Source: an uncultured Selenomonadales bacterium (GTDB taxonomy: Bacteria; Bacillota; Negativicutes; Selenomonadales; Selenomonadaceae). From it: 64,000 nucleotides of DNA. The stretch covers positions 3,064 to 67,063 of the forward strand of contig CALDHY010000007.1 of assembly GCA_937901445.1 (NCBI GenBank). Reading direction: 5' to 3'. Shown here piece after piece: positions 55,037 to 62,728 of this stretch. Every line of letters begins with the position of its first letter. Position 1 is the stretch's first letter. The translations under genes were made by a program, and so were the position numbers. The notes beneath the pieces were generated by a model that was given only the letters and a program-made list of their open reading frames with translations, ran no database searches and had not been told where the DNA came from.

Positions 55037-55978
55037 TTGAACTCAATCAAAAAAATTTTTACAGCATTTTTCATAGCAGTTTTATTTTTGAATTTTTCAA
55101 ACGAAACTTCAGCTGAAGAAACAACTGATACTGAAAAAACTGAAGCGGATGAAACAACTTTAATTGAAAACAAAGTAACTGAAACAAACATAAAAGAATA
55201 TTCGGCAATAGGCGAATATCGACTTGGAGACAGTGACAGCCGAGAGACCGCAAAATTAAAGGCACTGAATGACGCCAAAAGAAAAATCGCTGAACAAATT
55301 GGTGTTTACGTCGAAAGTTATTCTGAAATGAACAATTCCAATCTTGACAAAGATTTAATTCGCACTACCGCAATAGCTATGATTAAAGTTAAATCTGAAG
55401 GCGTCGAATACAGCGAAAACGGCACGCTTTGTACAGTTTTTATTGTTGCTGACGTAGACACCGATAACGAAAATATCAAATTGACGCTGGAAAAAATTCT
55501 CAAAGAAAAGACAAAAAAGCCTGACAAAGCTATATTGAAAGTTGCCGGAATTTGGGAATATAACAACCATTACTACAAAGTTTTTCACGAAGGTATGACT
55601 TGGAAAGACGCTAACGCCCGTTGCAAAGAATTGGGCGGACATTTGGTCACAATTACTTCAAAGGAAGAACAAGCCGCCGTTCAAAGTGTTATTTTGTATG
55701 CGGGCAAGAAAAAAAAGTACTATTGGACGGGTGGATTTAGCGTAGTTGAAAACCAATGGGAATGGATAACCCGCGAAGAATTTACCTACGAAAATTGGGC
55801 TGAAGGTGAACCCAACAACGATTTGGGCAACGAATTTATTTTGTCACTGTACAATTCCGGCGAATGGAATGATTGTCCGGCGGATGGTATTGATCACATT
55901 CCGGGCGTAAGTTTTTTTAAAATTGAAAACGCCGGCTTTATTTGCGAATGGGAAAGTTTTGACGATATTAAAACTTAA
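55037..55978 (+). CDS. Secreted C-type lectin domain protein
   Basis: 313 residues. Signal peptide (FTAFFIAVLFLNFSNETSA), an acidic Thr/Glu-rich linker, an LPP20/FlgT-like helical-sheet region (about 55-165, with KLKALNDAKRKIAEQIGVY), then a C-type lectin-like domain (about 175-310). The CTLD is marked by MTWKDANARCKELGGHLVTI, YWTGG, WEWITREEFTYENWAEGEPNN, GEWNDCP and GFICEW. EPN suggests a mannose-type calcium site. Probably outside the inner membrane, binding glycans. TTG start behind AAGGGGG. First gene of a tight five-gene operon. Confidence 0.83.
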   Translation: MNSIKKIFTAFFIAVLFLNFSNETSAEETTDTEKTEADETTLIENKVTETNIKEYSAIGEYRLGDSDSRETAKLKALNDAKRKIAEQIGVYVESYSEMNNSNLDKDLIRTTAIAMIKVKSEGVEYSENGTLCTVFIVADVDTDNENIKLTLEKILKEKTKKPDKAILKVAGIWEYNNHYYKVFHEGMTWKDANARCKELGGHLVTITSKEEQAAVQSVILYAGKKKKYYWTGGFSVVENQWEWITREEFTYENWAEGEPNNDLGNEFILSLYNSGEWNDCPADGIDHIPGVSFFKIENAGFICEWESFDDIKT

Positions 55979-55991
55979 TGGAGGTTAGAAA

Positions 55992-56951
55992 ATGCTTACT
56001 CAAAAAACTGTAACCTCAATGTTACTTGGACACGCCGTAGCGGATGCCGTCGGCGTTCCCGTCGAATTTACAAAACGCTACAAACTCAAAGATAATCCTG
56101 TAGTTGATATGAGAGCTTACGGCACATACGGGCAACCCGCCGGTACTTGGTCTGACGATACAAGCTTAACTGTTGCCGCAATGGAAAGTATGGCACGCTT
56201 GAAAAAAATTGACTACGCGGATATTATGAAAAATTTTTTGGCGTGGTACAACGAAGATAAATTTACCGCCACTGATGAAACTTTTGACTGCGGCAATACA
56301 ACCGCTAACGCTATTTCAAATTTTGCGGACGGAATTCCGCCTTTGGAATGCGGACCGGATCACGAAAACTCGGCGGCTAACGGCGGCTTGATGAGAATTT
56401 CGCCCGTTGCAATGTATGTATATTTTAAGCACGGAAATAATTTTTATCCTGAAACTTTTGAAACGGTACATAACTTTTCTTCAATCACGCACGGCAATAA
56501 AAATTGTTTAATAGCCGCCGGGATTTACTGTTCAGTTGCCGCCGGAATTTTCGACGGGCAAACTTTACAACTTGCAATTTCAAAAGGTTTAAGCCGCGCC
56601 CAAAATTTTTATGGAAACCTGCGCGAGTTCAAGGAAGCATTCAAAAATTTTGAGCGGCTGTTCGACAAGAATTTTGATAAATTTTTTGAAGACGAAATTA
56701 AAAGTACCGGCTATGTTGTGGCAAGTTTAGAGGCGGCGATATGGTGTTTGCTGAATACCGATAACTACAAGGATTTAGTTTTAAAGGCGGTAAATTTGGG
56801 CGGCGATACTGATACTATTGGAGCTATTGCGGGCGGATTGGCGGGCGCGTTTTACGGGCTTGAACAAATTCCCCAAAATTGGCTTGACGTTTTAAAAAAG
56901 AAAAAGTATCTTGAAAAAATTGCTGCAGATTTTTACAACGCCTTCAATTAA
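55992..56951 (+). CDS. ADP-ribosylglycohydrolase, copy 1
   Basis: 319 residues, DraG/ARH family. MLLGHAVADAVGVPVEF at the N-terminus, the di-metal aspartates in TWSDDTSLT near 58, GGLMRISPVA near 130 and the C-terminal LGGDTDTIGAIAGGLAGA all match an active enzyme. It would remove ADP-ribose from proteins, nucleic acids or small molecules; no signal peptide, so cytosolic. Starts 13 bp after the lectin stop behind GGAGG. Its 3' part is almost identical in DNA to that of copy 2. Confidence 0.9.
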   Translation: MLTQKTVTSMLLGHAVADAVGVPVEFTKRYKLKDNPVVDMRAYGTYGQPAGTWSDDTSLTVAAMESMARLKKIDYADIMKNFLAWYNEDKFTATDETFDCGNTTANAISNFADGIPPLECGPDHENSAANGGLMRISPVAMYVYFKHGNNFYPETFETVHNFSSITHGNKNCLIAAGIYCSVAAGIFDGQTLQLAISKGLSRAQNFYGNLREFKEAFKNFERLFDKNFDKFFEDEIKSTGYVVASLEAAIWCLLNTDNYKDLVLKAVNLGGDTDTIGAIAGGLAGAFYGLEQIPQNWLDVLKKKKYLEKIAADFYNAFN

Positions 56952-56964
56952 AGGAGTAAATATT

Positions 56965-57921
56965 ATGACGCAAGAAAAATTAATCGCAATGGTACTTGGA
57001 CACGCGGTCGGCGACGCGCTGGGCGTTCCGGTTGAATCTGAAACACGAATGAGGCTTGAAAACAACCCTGTAACAGAAATGCTCGGCTATGGCGTCCACA
57101 ATCAACCGGCGGGCAGTTGGTCGGGCGATACAAGCTTGACTATTGCCGCAATGTACAGTATTTCTCGAATGAAAAAAATTGACTACGAAGATATTATGTT
57201 GAATTTCGTTGACTGGTACAGCGGCGATAAATTCACGGCAAACGATTATACTTTTGACTTCGACCCGATAACTTCAGAGGCGATTGGAAATTTTTTGAAA
57301 GGTTATCGTCCGCCGGATTGCGGAATTTCGGACGAATACTCAAATGAAAACGGCGCGCTTATTCGTATGATTCCCGCCGCCGCGTATATTTTTTTGACGC
57401 GCGGAAATAATTTTGATGATGACGCCATGAAAATTATTCACGATTATACTTCCTTGACGCACGCGCACCCTCGAAATTTAATAGCGTGCGGGATTTATTG
57501 TTTAATTGCCGCTGAAATTTTTGACGGGCAAAATTTACAAGTTGCAATTTCCAACGGCTTAAACCGCGCCAAAAGTTTTTATTCGACGCACGAAAATTTT
57601 AAAGATGAATGGTTTCACTATGAAATTTTTCTTGATAAAGATTTTGCCGCAATTCCTGAAAAAAATATTCCAAGCCGCGTTTACGTTGTGGATAATCTCA
57701 AGGCGGCGTTATGGTGTTTGCTGAATACCGATAACTACAAGGATTTAGTTTTGAAGGCGGTAAATTTGGGCGGCGATACTGATACTATTGGAGCTATTGC
57801 GGGCGGATTGGCGGGCGCATATTACGGGATTGAACAAATTCCCCAAAATTGGCTTGACGTCCTCAAGAAAAAAGATTATCTTATTAAAACAGCTACAGAT
57901 TTTTATAACGCTTTTAATTAA
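56965..57921 (+). CDS. ADP-ribosylglycohydrolase, copy 2 (altered metal site)
   Basis: About 318 residues, tandem paralogue of the preceding gene. The first metal motif reads SWSGDTSLT instead of WSDDT, losing one Asp, and GGLMR is changed to GALIR. The C-terminal LGGDTDTIGAIAGGLAGA is kept. It may therefore bind ADP-ribose without efficient hydrolysis, or have altered specificity. ATG 56965 follows AAGGAG that overlaps the end of copy 1. Confidence 0.87.
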   Translation: MTQEKLIAMVLGHAVGDALGVPVESETRMRLENNPVTEMLGYGVHNQPAGSWSGDTSLTIAAMYSISRMKKIDYEDIMLNFVDWYSGDKFTANDYTFDFDPITSEAIGNFLKGYRPPDCGISDEYSNENGALIRMIPAAAYIFLTRGNNFDDDAMKIIHDYTSLTHAHPRNLIACGIYCLIAAEIFDGQNLQVAISNGLNRAKSFYSTHENFKDEWFHYEIFLDKDFAAIPEKNIPSRVYVVDNLKAALWCLLNTDNYKDLVLKAVNLGGDTDTIGAIAGGLAGAYYGIEQIPQNWLDVLKKKDYLIKTATDFYNAFN

Positions 57922-57937
57922 AAGTGAGGTGCAAAAA

Positions 57938-58885
57938 ATGAGTTTTAAAAAATTGTGTGGCACTTTAATGGCGTTGGTGTTTGTCGTAACGATAACTTCA
58001 GCGGCTTTTGCACAAAAAGCAGAATTGCCTGAAGGAGTTGTACCGCTGACGTGGCAACCTTCACCGCAACATTTAGCCATACAAACTGATGAAGCCCGAA
58101 AACTTTATACCAGAATCAAAAAAAATGATTATCCAAGTATGAAGGAACTCAAAAAAAGCCCTGTGCTTGCACAGCTTGACGCCCTTTCAAGTTATTATTT
58201 CACATTGTACGGCAACACGGCTGATATTAACACGCCGGAACGTCAAGAATTGCGCGAAAAAGTTTTGCAGGAATTTTTAAGCATAGGGTCTGCGCGAAAA
58301 ATTTATGACGAAACGGCGAAAAGATCCAAATATGTTTATGACGGTCCACTCAACAAAAATTATCAAATGACTTTAGTTTTGGGATTGCCTGCCTCCGGAA
58401 AATCTACAATGTACACAGATCCCAACAGTGAAAAAACGGGGGCTTTTATCCTTGATTGTGACGTTATAAAAGCTTTGTTGCCGGAGTATCAAGAAAGTTA
58501 CGGTGCCGCAGGTGACGCGGTACATTGGGAAAGCTTCAACATTATGGATAAGGCTATGGAAAGTTTCTTAACCGGCGAAATGAAGGGCACAAATGTTATA
58601 CTGCCCATTGTGGCTCCGGATTTTGACGAATTGACAAGCAAATATATAAAACCTTTTGAGGCGGCAGGTTATGACGTTAGAGCGGTTTTTATAGATGTTC
58701 CCGAAAATGTCAGCTTTGCCAGAAATGTTGCAAGGCAACTTGACTCCGGCAGGGTTTTTAGAAGTGCGGTTGCTCTCTCATTTGGCAAAAAGCCCAAAAA
58801 AGTTTACAATAAACTTAAAAATAAAATAAATTCCAAAGGCAACCCGTATGGCATATTAAACACAAAAAATTTTGAGGGGAGATAA
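57938..58885 (+). CDS. Secreted zeta-toxin-like P-loop kinase
   Basis: 315 residues. A clear signal peptide (LMALVFVVTITSAAFA, cleavage before QKAEL) precedes about 110 helical residues and then a zeta-toxin-type kinase fold (about 145-290). The fold has Walker A LVLGLPASGKST, ILDCDVIKALLPEY in the place of the zeta substrate Asp motif, and the basic RNVARQLDSGRVF lid. Ordinary zeta toxins phosphorylate UDP-sugars in the cytosol; export of this one is unusual. No epsilon antitoxin is adjacent. ATG 57938 behind GTGAGGTG. Confidence 0.82.
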   Translation: MSFKKLCGTLMALVFVVTITSAAFAQKAELPEGVVPLTWQPSPQHLAIQTDEARKLYTRIKKNDYPSMKELKKSPVLAQLDALSSYYFTLYGNTADINTPERQELREKVLQEFLSIGSARKIYDETAKRSKYVYDGPLNKNYQMTLVLGLPASGKSTMYTDPNSEKTGAFILDCDVIKALLPEYQESYGAAGDAVHWESFNIMDKAMESFLTGEMKGTNVILPIVAPDFDELTSKYIKPFEAAGYDVRAVFIDVPENVSFARNVARQLDSGRVFRSAVALSFGKKPKKVYNKLKNKINSKGNPYGILNTKNFEGR

Positions 58886-58890
58886 TTTTA

Positions 58891-59679
58891 ATGGAATTGA
58901 AAACTGTACTTACAATCGGCGGCTCGGATTCATCGGGTGGCGCGGGTATTCAAGGCGATATTAAAACTTTGCTTGCAAACGGCGTTTACGCAATGTCGGC
59001 AATAACAACTTTGACAGCGCAAAATACGACCGGTTTTCGTGCATATATGGACGTGACGGCGGATTTTTTGGGGAATCAAATTGATATGGTTTTTGAAGAT
59101 ATTCCGCCGGTTGCGGTAAAAATTGGAACAATACCGACGCGCGATTTAATTATTACGGTTGCCGAAAGATTGAAAAGTTACGGCGCAAAAATTGTTGTTG
59201 CGGATCCTGTAACCATTGCAAATGACGGCACAAAATTAATTGAAGCTGACGCGGTCGGACTTTACGCCGAGCAAATTTTTCCGCTGTCCAATTTGATAAC
59301 TTTAGGCTTGAAAGAATTGGAAATTTTCAGCGGCGATAAAGTTTCAAATCGTCAAGAAGTTTCAGATGCCGCAAAGAAAATTTCTGAAAAATATTCGTGC
59401 GCAGTTTTGGCAAAGGGCAGCGGCGACGAAAATGACGCAAGCGAATTTTTAGCTAACGGGCAAGACGCGCGCTGGTTCAGAGGTAAAAAAGTTGATACAA
59501 AAAATACACACGGCGCAGGCACTGCATTAAGTTCAGCTATCGCCGCCAATCTTGCCAAAGGTTTAAATTTAATTCAGTCAATCGACGAGGCAAAAAAATA
59601 TTTAACCGGCGCGTTGAGTTCCGGTTTAACACTCGGCAAGGGCGTTGGTCCGATTGATCACGGTTGGAATTTGAAATAA
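58891..59679 (+). CDS. thiD: Hydroxymethylpyrimidine (phosphate) kinase
   Basis: 262-residue ribokinase-fold enzyme of thiamine synthesis. Motifs: LTIGGSDSSGGAGIQGDIKTL at the N-terminus, TALTAQNT-type TTLTAQNTTG, and the anion-hole/base motif NTHGAGTALSSAIAA near 210 with GAGT in place of the usual GTGC. VADPVTIANDGTKL also departs from the common VMVAKSG form, so a related pyridoxine-kinase-like role is possible. It follows the zeta-like gene by 5 bp. No other thi gene and no TPP riboswitch seen. Confidence 0.85.
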   Translation: MELKTVLTIGGSDSSGGAGIQGDIKTLLANGVYAMSAITTLTAQNTTGFRAYMDVTADFLGNQIDMVFEDIPPVAVKIGTIPTRDLIITVAERLKSYGAKIVVADPVTIANDGTKLIEADAVGLYAEQIFPLSNLITLGLKELEIFSGDKVSNRQEVSDAAKKISEKYSCAVLAKGSGDENDASEFLANGQDARWFRGKKVDTKNTHGAGTALSSAIAANLAKGLNLIQSIDEAKKYLTGALSSGLTLGKGVGPIDHGWNLK

Positions 59680-59689
59680 AATTTTTTTG

Positions 59690-59719
59690 TTGACATTTTC
59701 AAAAACTTTGTAGTATAAT
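59690..59719 (+). promoter_or_regulatory. Promoter of tRNA-Glu
   Basis: TTGACA (59690-59695), 18-base spacer, TATAAT (59714-59719), 13 bases before the tRNA. Confidence 0.75.
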
Positions 59720-59732
59720 TCGCAAGGTTAAT

Positions 59733-59807
59733 GGCGCTATCGTCAAGTGGTTAAGACACCGCCCTTTCACGGCGGGTTCGTGGGTTCAAATCCCGCTAGC
59801 GTCACCA
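59733..59807 (+). tRNA. tRNA-Glu (TTC)
   Basis: 75 nt including encoded CCA. The acceptor GGCGCTA pairs with TAGCGTC (one G-U), the anticodon loop CTTTCAC gives TTC, and the T-loop is GGGTTCAAATCCC. The D-arm TCGTCAAGTGGTTAAGA is typical of tRNA-Glu. Confidence 0.95.
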
Positions 59808-59822
59808 TTTTTTTTTGCGCAT

Positions 59823-59915
59823 TTTCACGGCGGGTAGCAAATGCTCCTATTCGTCACATTTGCAGGGTTCAAATCCCGCTAGAGCAAACGCTCCTATTCG
59901 TCGCTTTTGCAACCA
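59823..59915 (+). pseudogene. Broken 3' copy of tRNA-Glu carrying two insertions
   Basis: TTTCACGGCGGGT (59823-59835) and GGGTTCAAATCCCGCTAG (59865-59882) repeat the tRNA-Glu anticodon-to-acceptor part exactly, and ACCA (59912-59915) ends it. The variable-loop bases TCGT and the acceptor bases CGTC are each replaced by a 29-bp palindromic element. No 5' half is present, so it cannot make a tRNA. Confidence 0.85.
59836..59911 (+). repeat. Two 29-bp hairpin elements (59836-59864, 59883-59911)
   Basis: Both begin AGCAAA, share GCTCCTATTCGTC and end TTTGCA, differing at three positions. GCAAATG/CATTTGC pair in the first, and in the second the arms pair nearly as well. They look like copies of a small mobile palindrome. 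Confidence 0.8.
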
Positions 59916-60044
59916 TTTTTTACAGTAAAACTTTTGAAAGGTTAAAAATTATTTTTGAAAAATTACAATTTGACATAGGATTTTTCAAATTTTTGCAGAA
60001 TAAATTTTTTGAGAAGAAATTTAAGAACGGTTTTGTTTAGTAAG

Positions 60045-60069
60045 TCCCCTCCGGGGGATTATTTTTTTT
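60045..60069 (+). terminator. Terminator-like hairpin after the tRNA region
   Basis: TCCCC pairs with GGGGA around a TCCG loop, followed by a T-rich tract. The 59916-60040 stretch between it and the tRNA copy holds nothing recognisable. Confidence 0.65.
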
Positions 60070-60080
60070 GGAGTGATTAG

Positions 60081-60851
60081 ATGTTTTTAGAAGAAAGACA
60101 AGCAAAGATTTTGGAACTTTTGGCGGCAAATGGTAAGGTATTGGTTAAGGAATTGGCTGAAATGTTTAGCGTTACTGAAGATTCAATCAGAAAAGATTTA
60201 ACCGCACTTGAACTTGAAGGACAACTTAAACGAACTTACGGCGGCGCAGTTCCAATAAAAGAAAAATTACAAATTACTGAAGCACAAAAACGCAGAATCA
60301 GTGACGTTGAAGCCAAAAGAAAAATTGCCGCCGCTGCCGTAAAAATTATTACACAAAATGAATTGGTTTTTCTGGACGCCTCAACAATCAGCATTGCCAT
60401 TGCCGAAATTTTGGAAAAAAAAGAAACGCCCTACAAAATTATTACAAATATGGTCGATGTACTGGTAATGTTGGCGCGCAATCCTCGAATAAATATAATT
60501 TTTGCGGGCGGGCAAATTAATAAGAGCAGGGACGGTTTTATTGACGGGCTTAACCTTGAATTTATGTCAAAGTTTCGCCCTGATATTTCTTTTGTAGGAG
60601 TCGTAGGCGTTGACGTGAAAAAAAATTCGCTGTCGACAAATGACGTAAACAGCGGCTTGCACAAGGCGAAAATTTTAAGTATCAGCAAAAATTCTTACAT
60701 AATCGCCGAATCAAGAAAATTTGGCGTGGAGGCGAATTATACTTTTGCCACGCTTGAAAATGTACGCGGAATAATAACCGAAAATAAACCGGCGGCAGGA
60801 ATTTTAAAAGCGGCGCAAGATTTAAACTTAGAAATAATTTTGCCGGATTAA
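60081..60851 (+). CDS. DeoR/GlpR-family transcriptional regulator
   Basis: 256 residues. The N-terminal winged helix (ERQAKILELLAANGKVLVKELAEMF...DSIRKDLTALE, then LKRTYGGAV) is the DeoR signature. The C-terminal DeoR sugar-phosphate sensor domain has NELVFLDASTIS and KFRPDISFVGVVGV. It is expected to repress a sugar or nucleoside operon and respond to a phosphorylated sugar. No obvious target is adjacent: dapB follows after 69 bp. Confidence 0.9.
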   Translation: MFLEERQAKILELLAANGKVLVKELAEMFSVTEDSIRKDLTALELEGQLKRTYGGAVPIKEKLQITEAQKRRISDVEAKRKIAAAAVKIITQNELVFLDASTISIAIAEILEKKETPYKIITNMVDVLVMLARNPRINIIFAGGQINKSRDGFIDGLNLEFMSKFRPDISFVGVVGVDVKKNSLSTNDVNSGLHKAKILSISKNSYIIAESRKFGVEANYTFATLENVRGIITENKPAAGILKAAQDLNLEIILPD

Positions 60852-60920
60852 AAAAGTTGACGCAAGATTTTACATAGGATAAAATTATTTGTAATTTTTT
60901 TATATTTGGAGGCGGAATTT

Positions 60921-61685
60921 TTGATAAAAGTATTGGTAAGCGGCGCGCTCGGCAGAATGGGGCGCACGGTTATTTCTGCGGTAAAATCTGATGGCGAATT
61001 GGAACTTGTCGGCGCGGTTGATATTTTTTCCGGTGAAGTTGAAGGCGTCAAAGTTGAAACAGATTTAACGGCGGCGTTAAAAAAATATCAGCCTGAAGTT
61101 ATGATTGACTTTACACGCCCTGATTCAGTTTTTGAAAATGTTATGACGGCGATTGAACACAAAGTTTCGCCCGTTGTTGGTACAACCGGTTTAAGCGACG
61201 AACAGAAAGAAAAAATCAGCGCGGCGGCTGAAAAATTTCATACGCCGGTTTTTATTGCGCCGAATTTTGCCATTGGCGCGGTACTGATGATGTTACTTTC
61301 TCAAAAAGTTGCAAAGTATATGCCGGAAGTTGAAATTATTGAATTGCATCACGATAAAAAACTTGACGCGCCGAGCGGCACTGCCGAACTTACCGCCAAA
61401 ATGATTTCTGAAGTGCGCACGCCTCACAAGCAGGGACACCCCGACGAAAAAGAACGCCTTGAACACGTACGCGGCGCAGATTTTGACGGGATAAGAATTC
61501 ACAGCGTAAGGTTGCCGGGCTACGTTGCTCATCAAGAAGTTATTTTTGGCGGCTTAGGACAAACTTTGACAATTCGCCACGATTCAACAGGGCGTGAATC
61601 TTTTATGCCCGGCGTAATTTTGGCTTGTAAAAAAGTTCGCAGTTTGAAAGGTTTAACTGTCGGACTCGATAAACTTTTGGATTAA
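60921..61685 (+). CDS. dapB: 4-Hydroxy-tetrahydrodipicolinate reductase
   Basis: About 254 residues, NAD(P)H reductase in the lysine/diaminopimelate pathway. The dinucleotide loop VSGALGRMGRTV opens the protein. VVGTTGLSDEQ, APNFAIGAVL, ELHHDKKLDAPSGTA with catalytic His-His and Lys, and a C-terminal SFMPGV segment match DapB. TTG 60921 is spaced correctly from GGAGGCGG; the earlier TTG at 60906 overlaps that site. Overlaps in function with asd, which follows after 13 bp. Confidence 0.95.
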   Translation: MIKVLVSGALGRMGRTVISAVKSDGELELVGAVDIFSGEVEGVKVETDLTAALKKYQPEVMIDFTRPDSVFENVMTAIEHKVSPVVGTTGLSDEQKEKISAAAEKFHTPVFIAPNFAIGAVLMMLLSQKVAKYMPEVEIIELHHDKKLDAPSGTAELTAKMISEVRTPHKQGHPDEKERLEHVRGADFDGIRIHSVRLPGYVAHQEVIFGGLGQTLTIRHDSTGRESFMPGVILACKKVRSLKGLTVGLDKLLD

Positions 61686-61698
61686 CGGAGGTAATTTG

Positions 61699-62727
61699 AT
61701 GAAGAAAATAAATCTTGCGATTGTCGGCGTAACCGGCGCGGTCGGACAAGAATTTTTGAAACTGATTGAAGAGCGCAATTTCCCTTTCAACAATTTAAAA
61801 ATGCTTGCGTCCTCGCGCAGTGCCGGTAAAAAAATTAATTTTATGGGCAAAGAATATACCGTCGAAGAAACTACCGAAAACTCTTTTGACGGCGTAGATA
61901 TTGCGCTTTTCGCAGGCGGCAAGGCAAGCAAAGTTTTTGCTCCGGCGGCAGTCAAAGCGGGCGCAGTTTGTATCGACAATTCAAGTACTTTCAGAATGGA
62001 TCCTGAAGTTCCGCTTGTTGTTCCTGAAGTCAACCCGCAAGCGATTAAACGCCACAAAGGAATTATCGCCAATCCCAACTGCTCAACAATTATAATGGTT
62101 ATGGCGTTGAAGCCGCTTTATGATATTTCAAAAATTAAGCGCGTGGTTGTTTCAACGTATCAGGCAGTTTCCGGCGCAGGGCGTGAAGGTATGGACGAAT
62201 TAAAAACTCAACTTGACGCGCTTGCTAACGGTACAGAAATTGTACCAAAAGTTTTACCCGTTGCATCGCTGGATAAACATTATCAAATTGCCTCTAACCT
62301 TTTGCCGCAGATTGATATTTTTATGGACAATCTTTATACAAAAGAAGAAATGAAAATGATTGACGAAACGCGCAAAATTATGGAAGATGACGCAATGAAA
62401 ATCACGGCAACAACTGTTAGAGTGCCGGTTTATCGCAGTCACGCCGAATCAGTCAACGTTGAGTTTTACGACGAAGTTTCTGTTGAATCTGCGCGAGCGG
62501 CGTTGGAAAAATTTAGCGGCGTTATTGTGCGTGATAATCCTGTAGAAATGGTTTACCCGCAACCTTTGGAAACTTCCGGCAAAGACGCAGTTGAAGTCGG
62601 GCGTATTCGCAAAGATTTTTCAGTTGAACACGGCTTAAACTTCTGGTGTTGCGGCGACCAAATAAGAAAAGGCGCGGCGTTAAATGCCCTGCAAATTGCC
62701 GAATACTTAATTGCCAATGGTGATTGA
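61699..62727 (+). CDS. asd: Aspartate-semialdehyde dehydrogenase
   Basis: About 342 residues. It reduces aspartyl phosphate to aspartate semialdehyde for lysine, methionine and threonine synthesis. AIVGVTGAVGQEFLKLI, LASSRSAGKKI, DNSSTFRMDPEVPLVVPEVN, the catalytic Cys in ANPNCSTIIM and VSTYQAVSGAG are present, and the active-site His lies in VPVYRSHAESV. ATG 61699 follows GGAGG. The chimeric last ORF starts immediately after its stop. Confidence 0.96.
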   Translation: MKKINLAIVGVTGAVGQEFLKLIEERNFPFNNLKMLASSRSAGKKINFMGKEYTVEETTENSFDGVDIALFAGGKASKVFAPAAVKAGAVCIDNSSTFRMDPEVPLVVPEVNPQAIKRHKGIIANPNCSTIIMVMALKPLYDISKIKRVVVSTYQAVSGAGREGMDELKTQLDALANGTEIVPKVLPVASLDKHYQIASNLLPQIDIFMDNLYTKEEMKMIDETRKIMEDDAMKITATTVRVPVYRSHAESVNVEFYDEVSVESARAALEKFSGVIVRDNPVEMVYPQPLETSGKDAVEVGRIRKDFSVEHGLNFWCCGDQIRKGAALNALQIAEYLIANGD

Positions 62728-62728
62728 C

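Noticed and set aside
59747..60040. 97-codon open frame over the tRNA region
   Set aside because: It begins inside tRNA-Glu and reads through the broken tRNA copy and hairpin elements; it has no ribosome site or recognisable protein.
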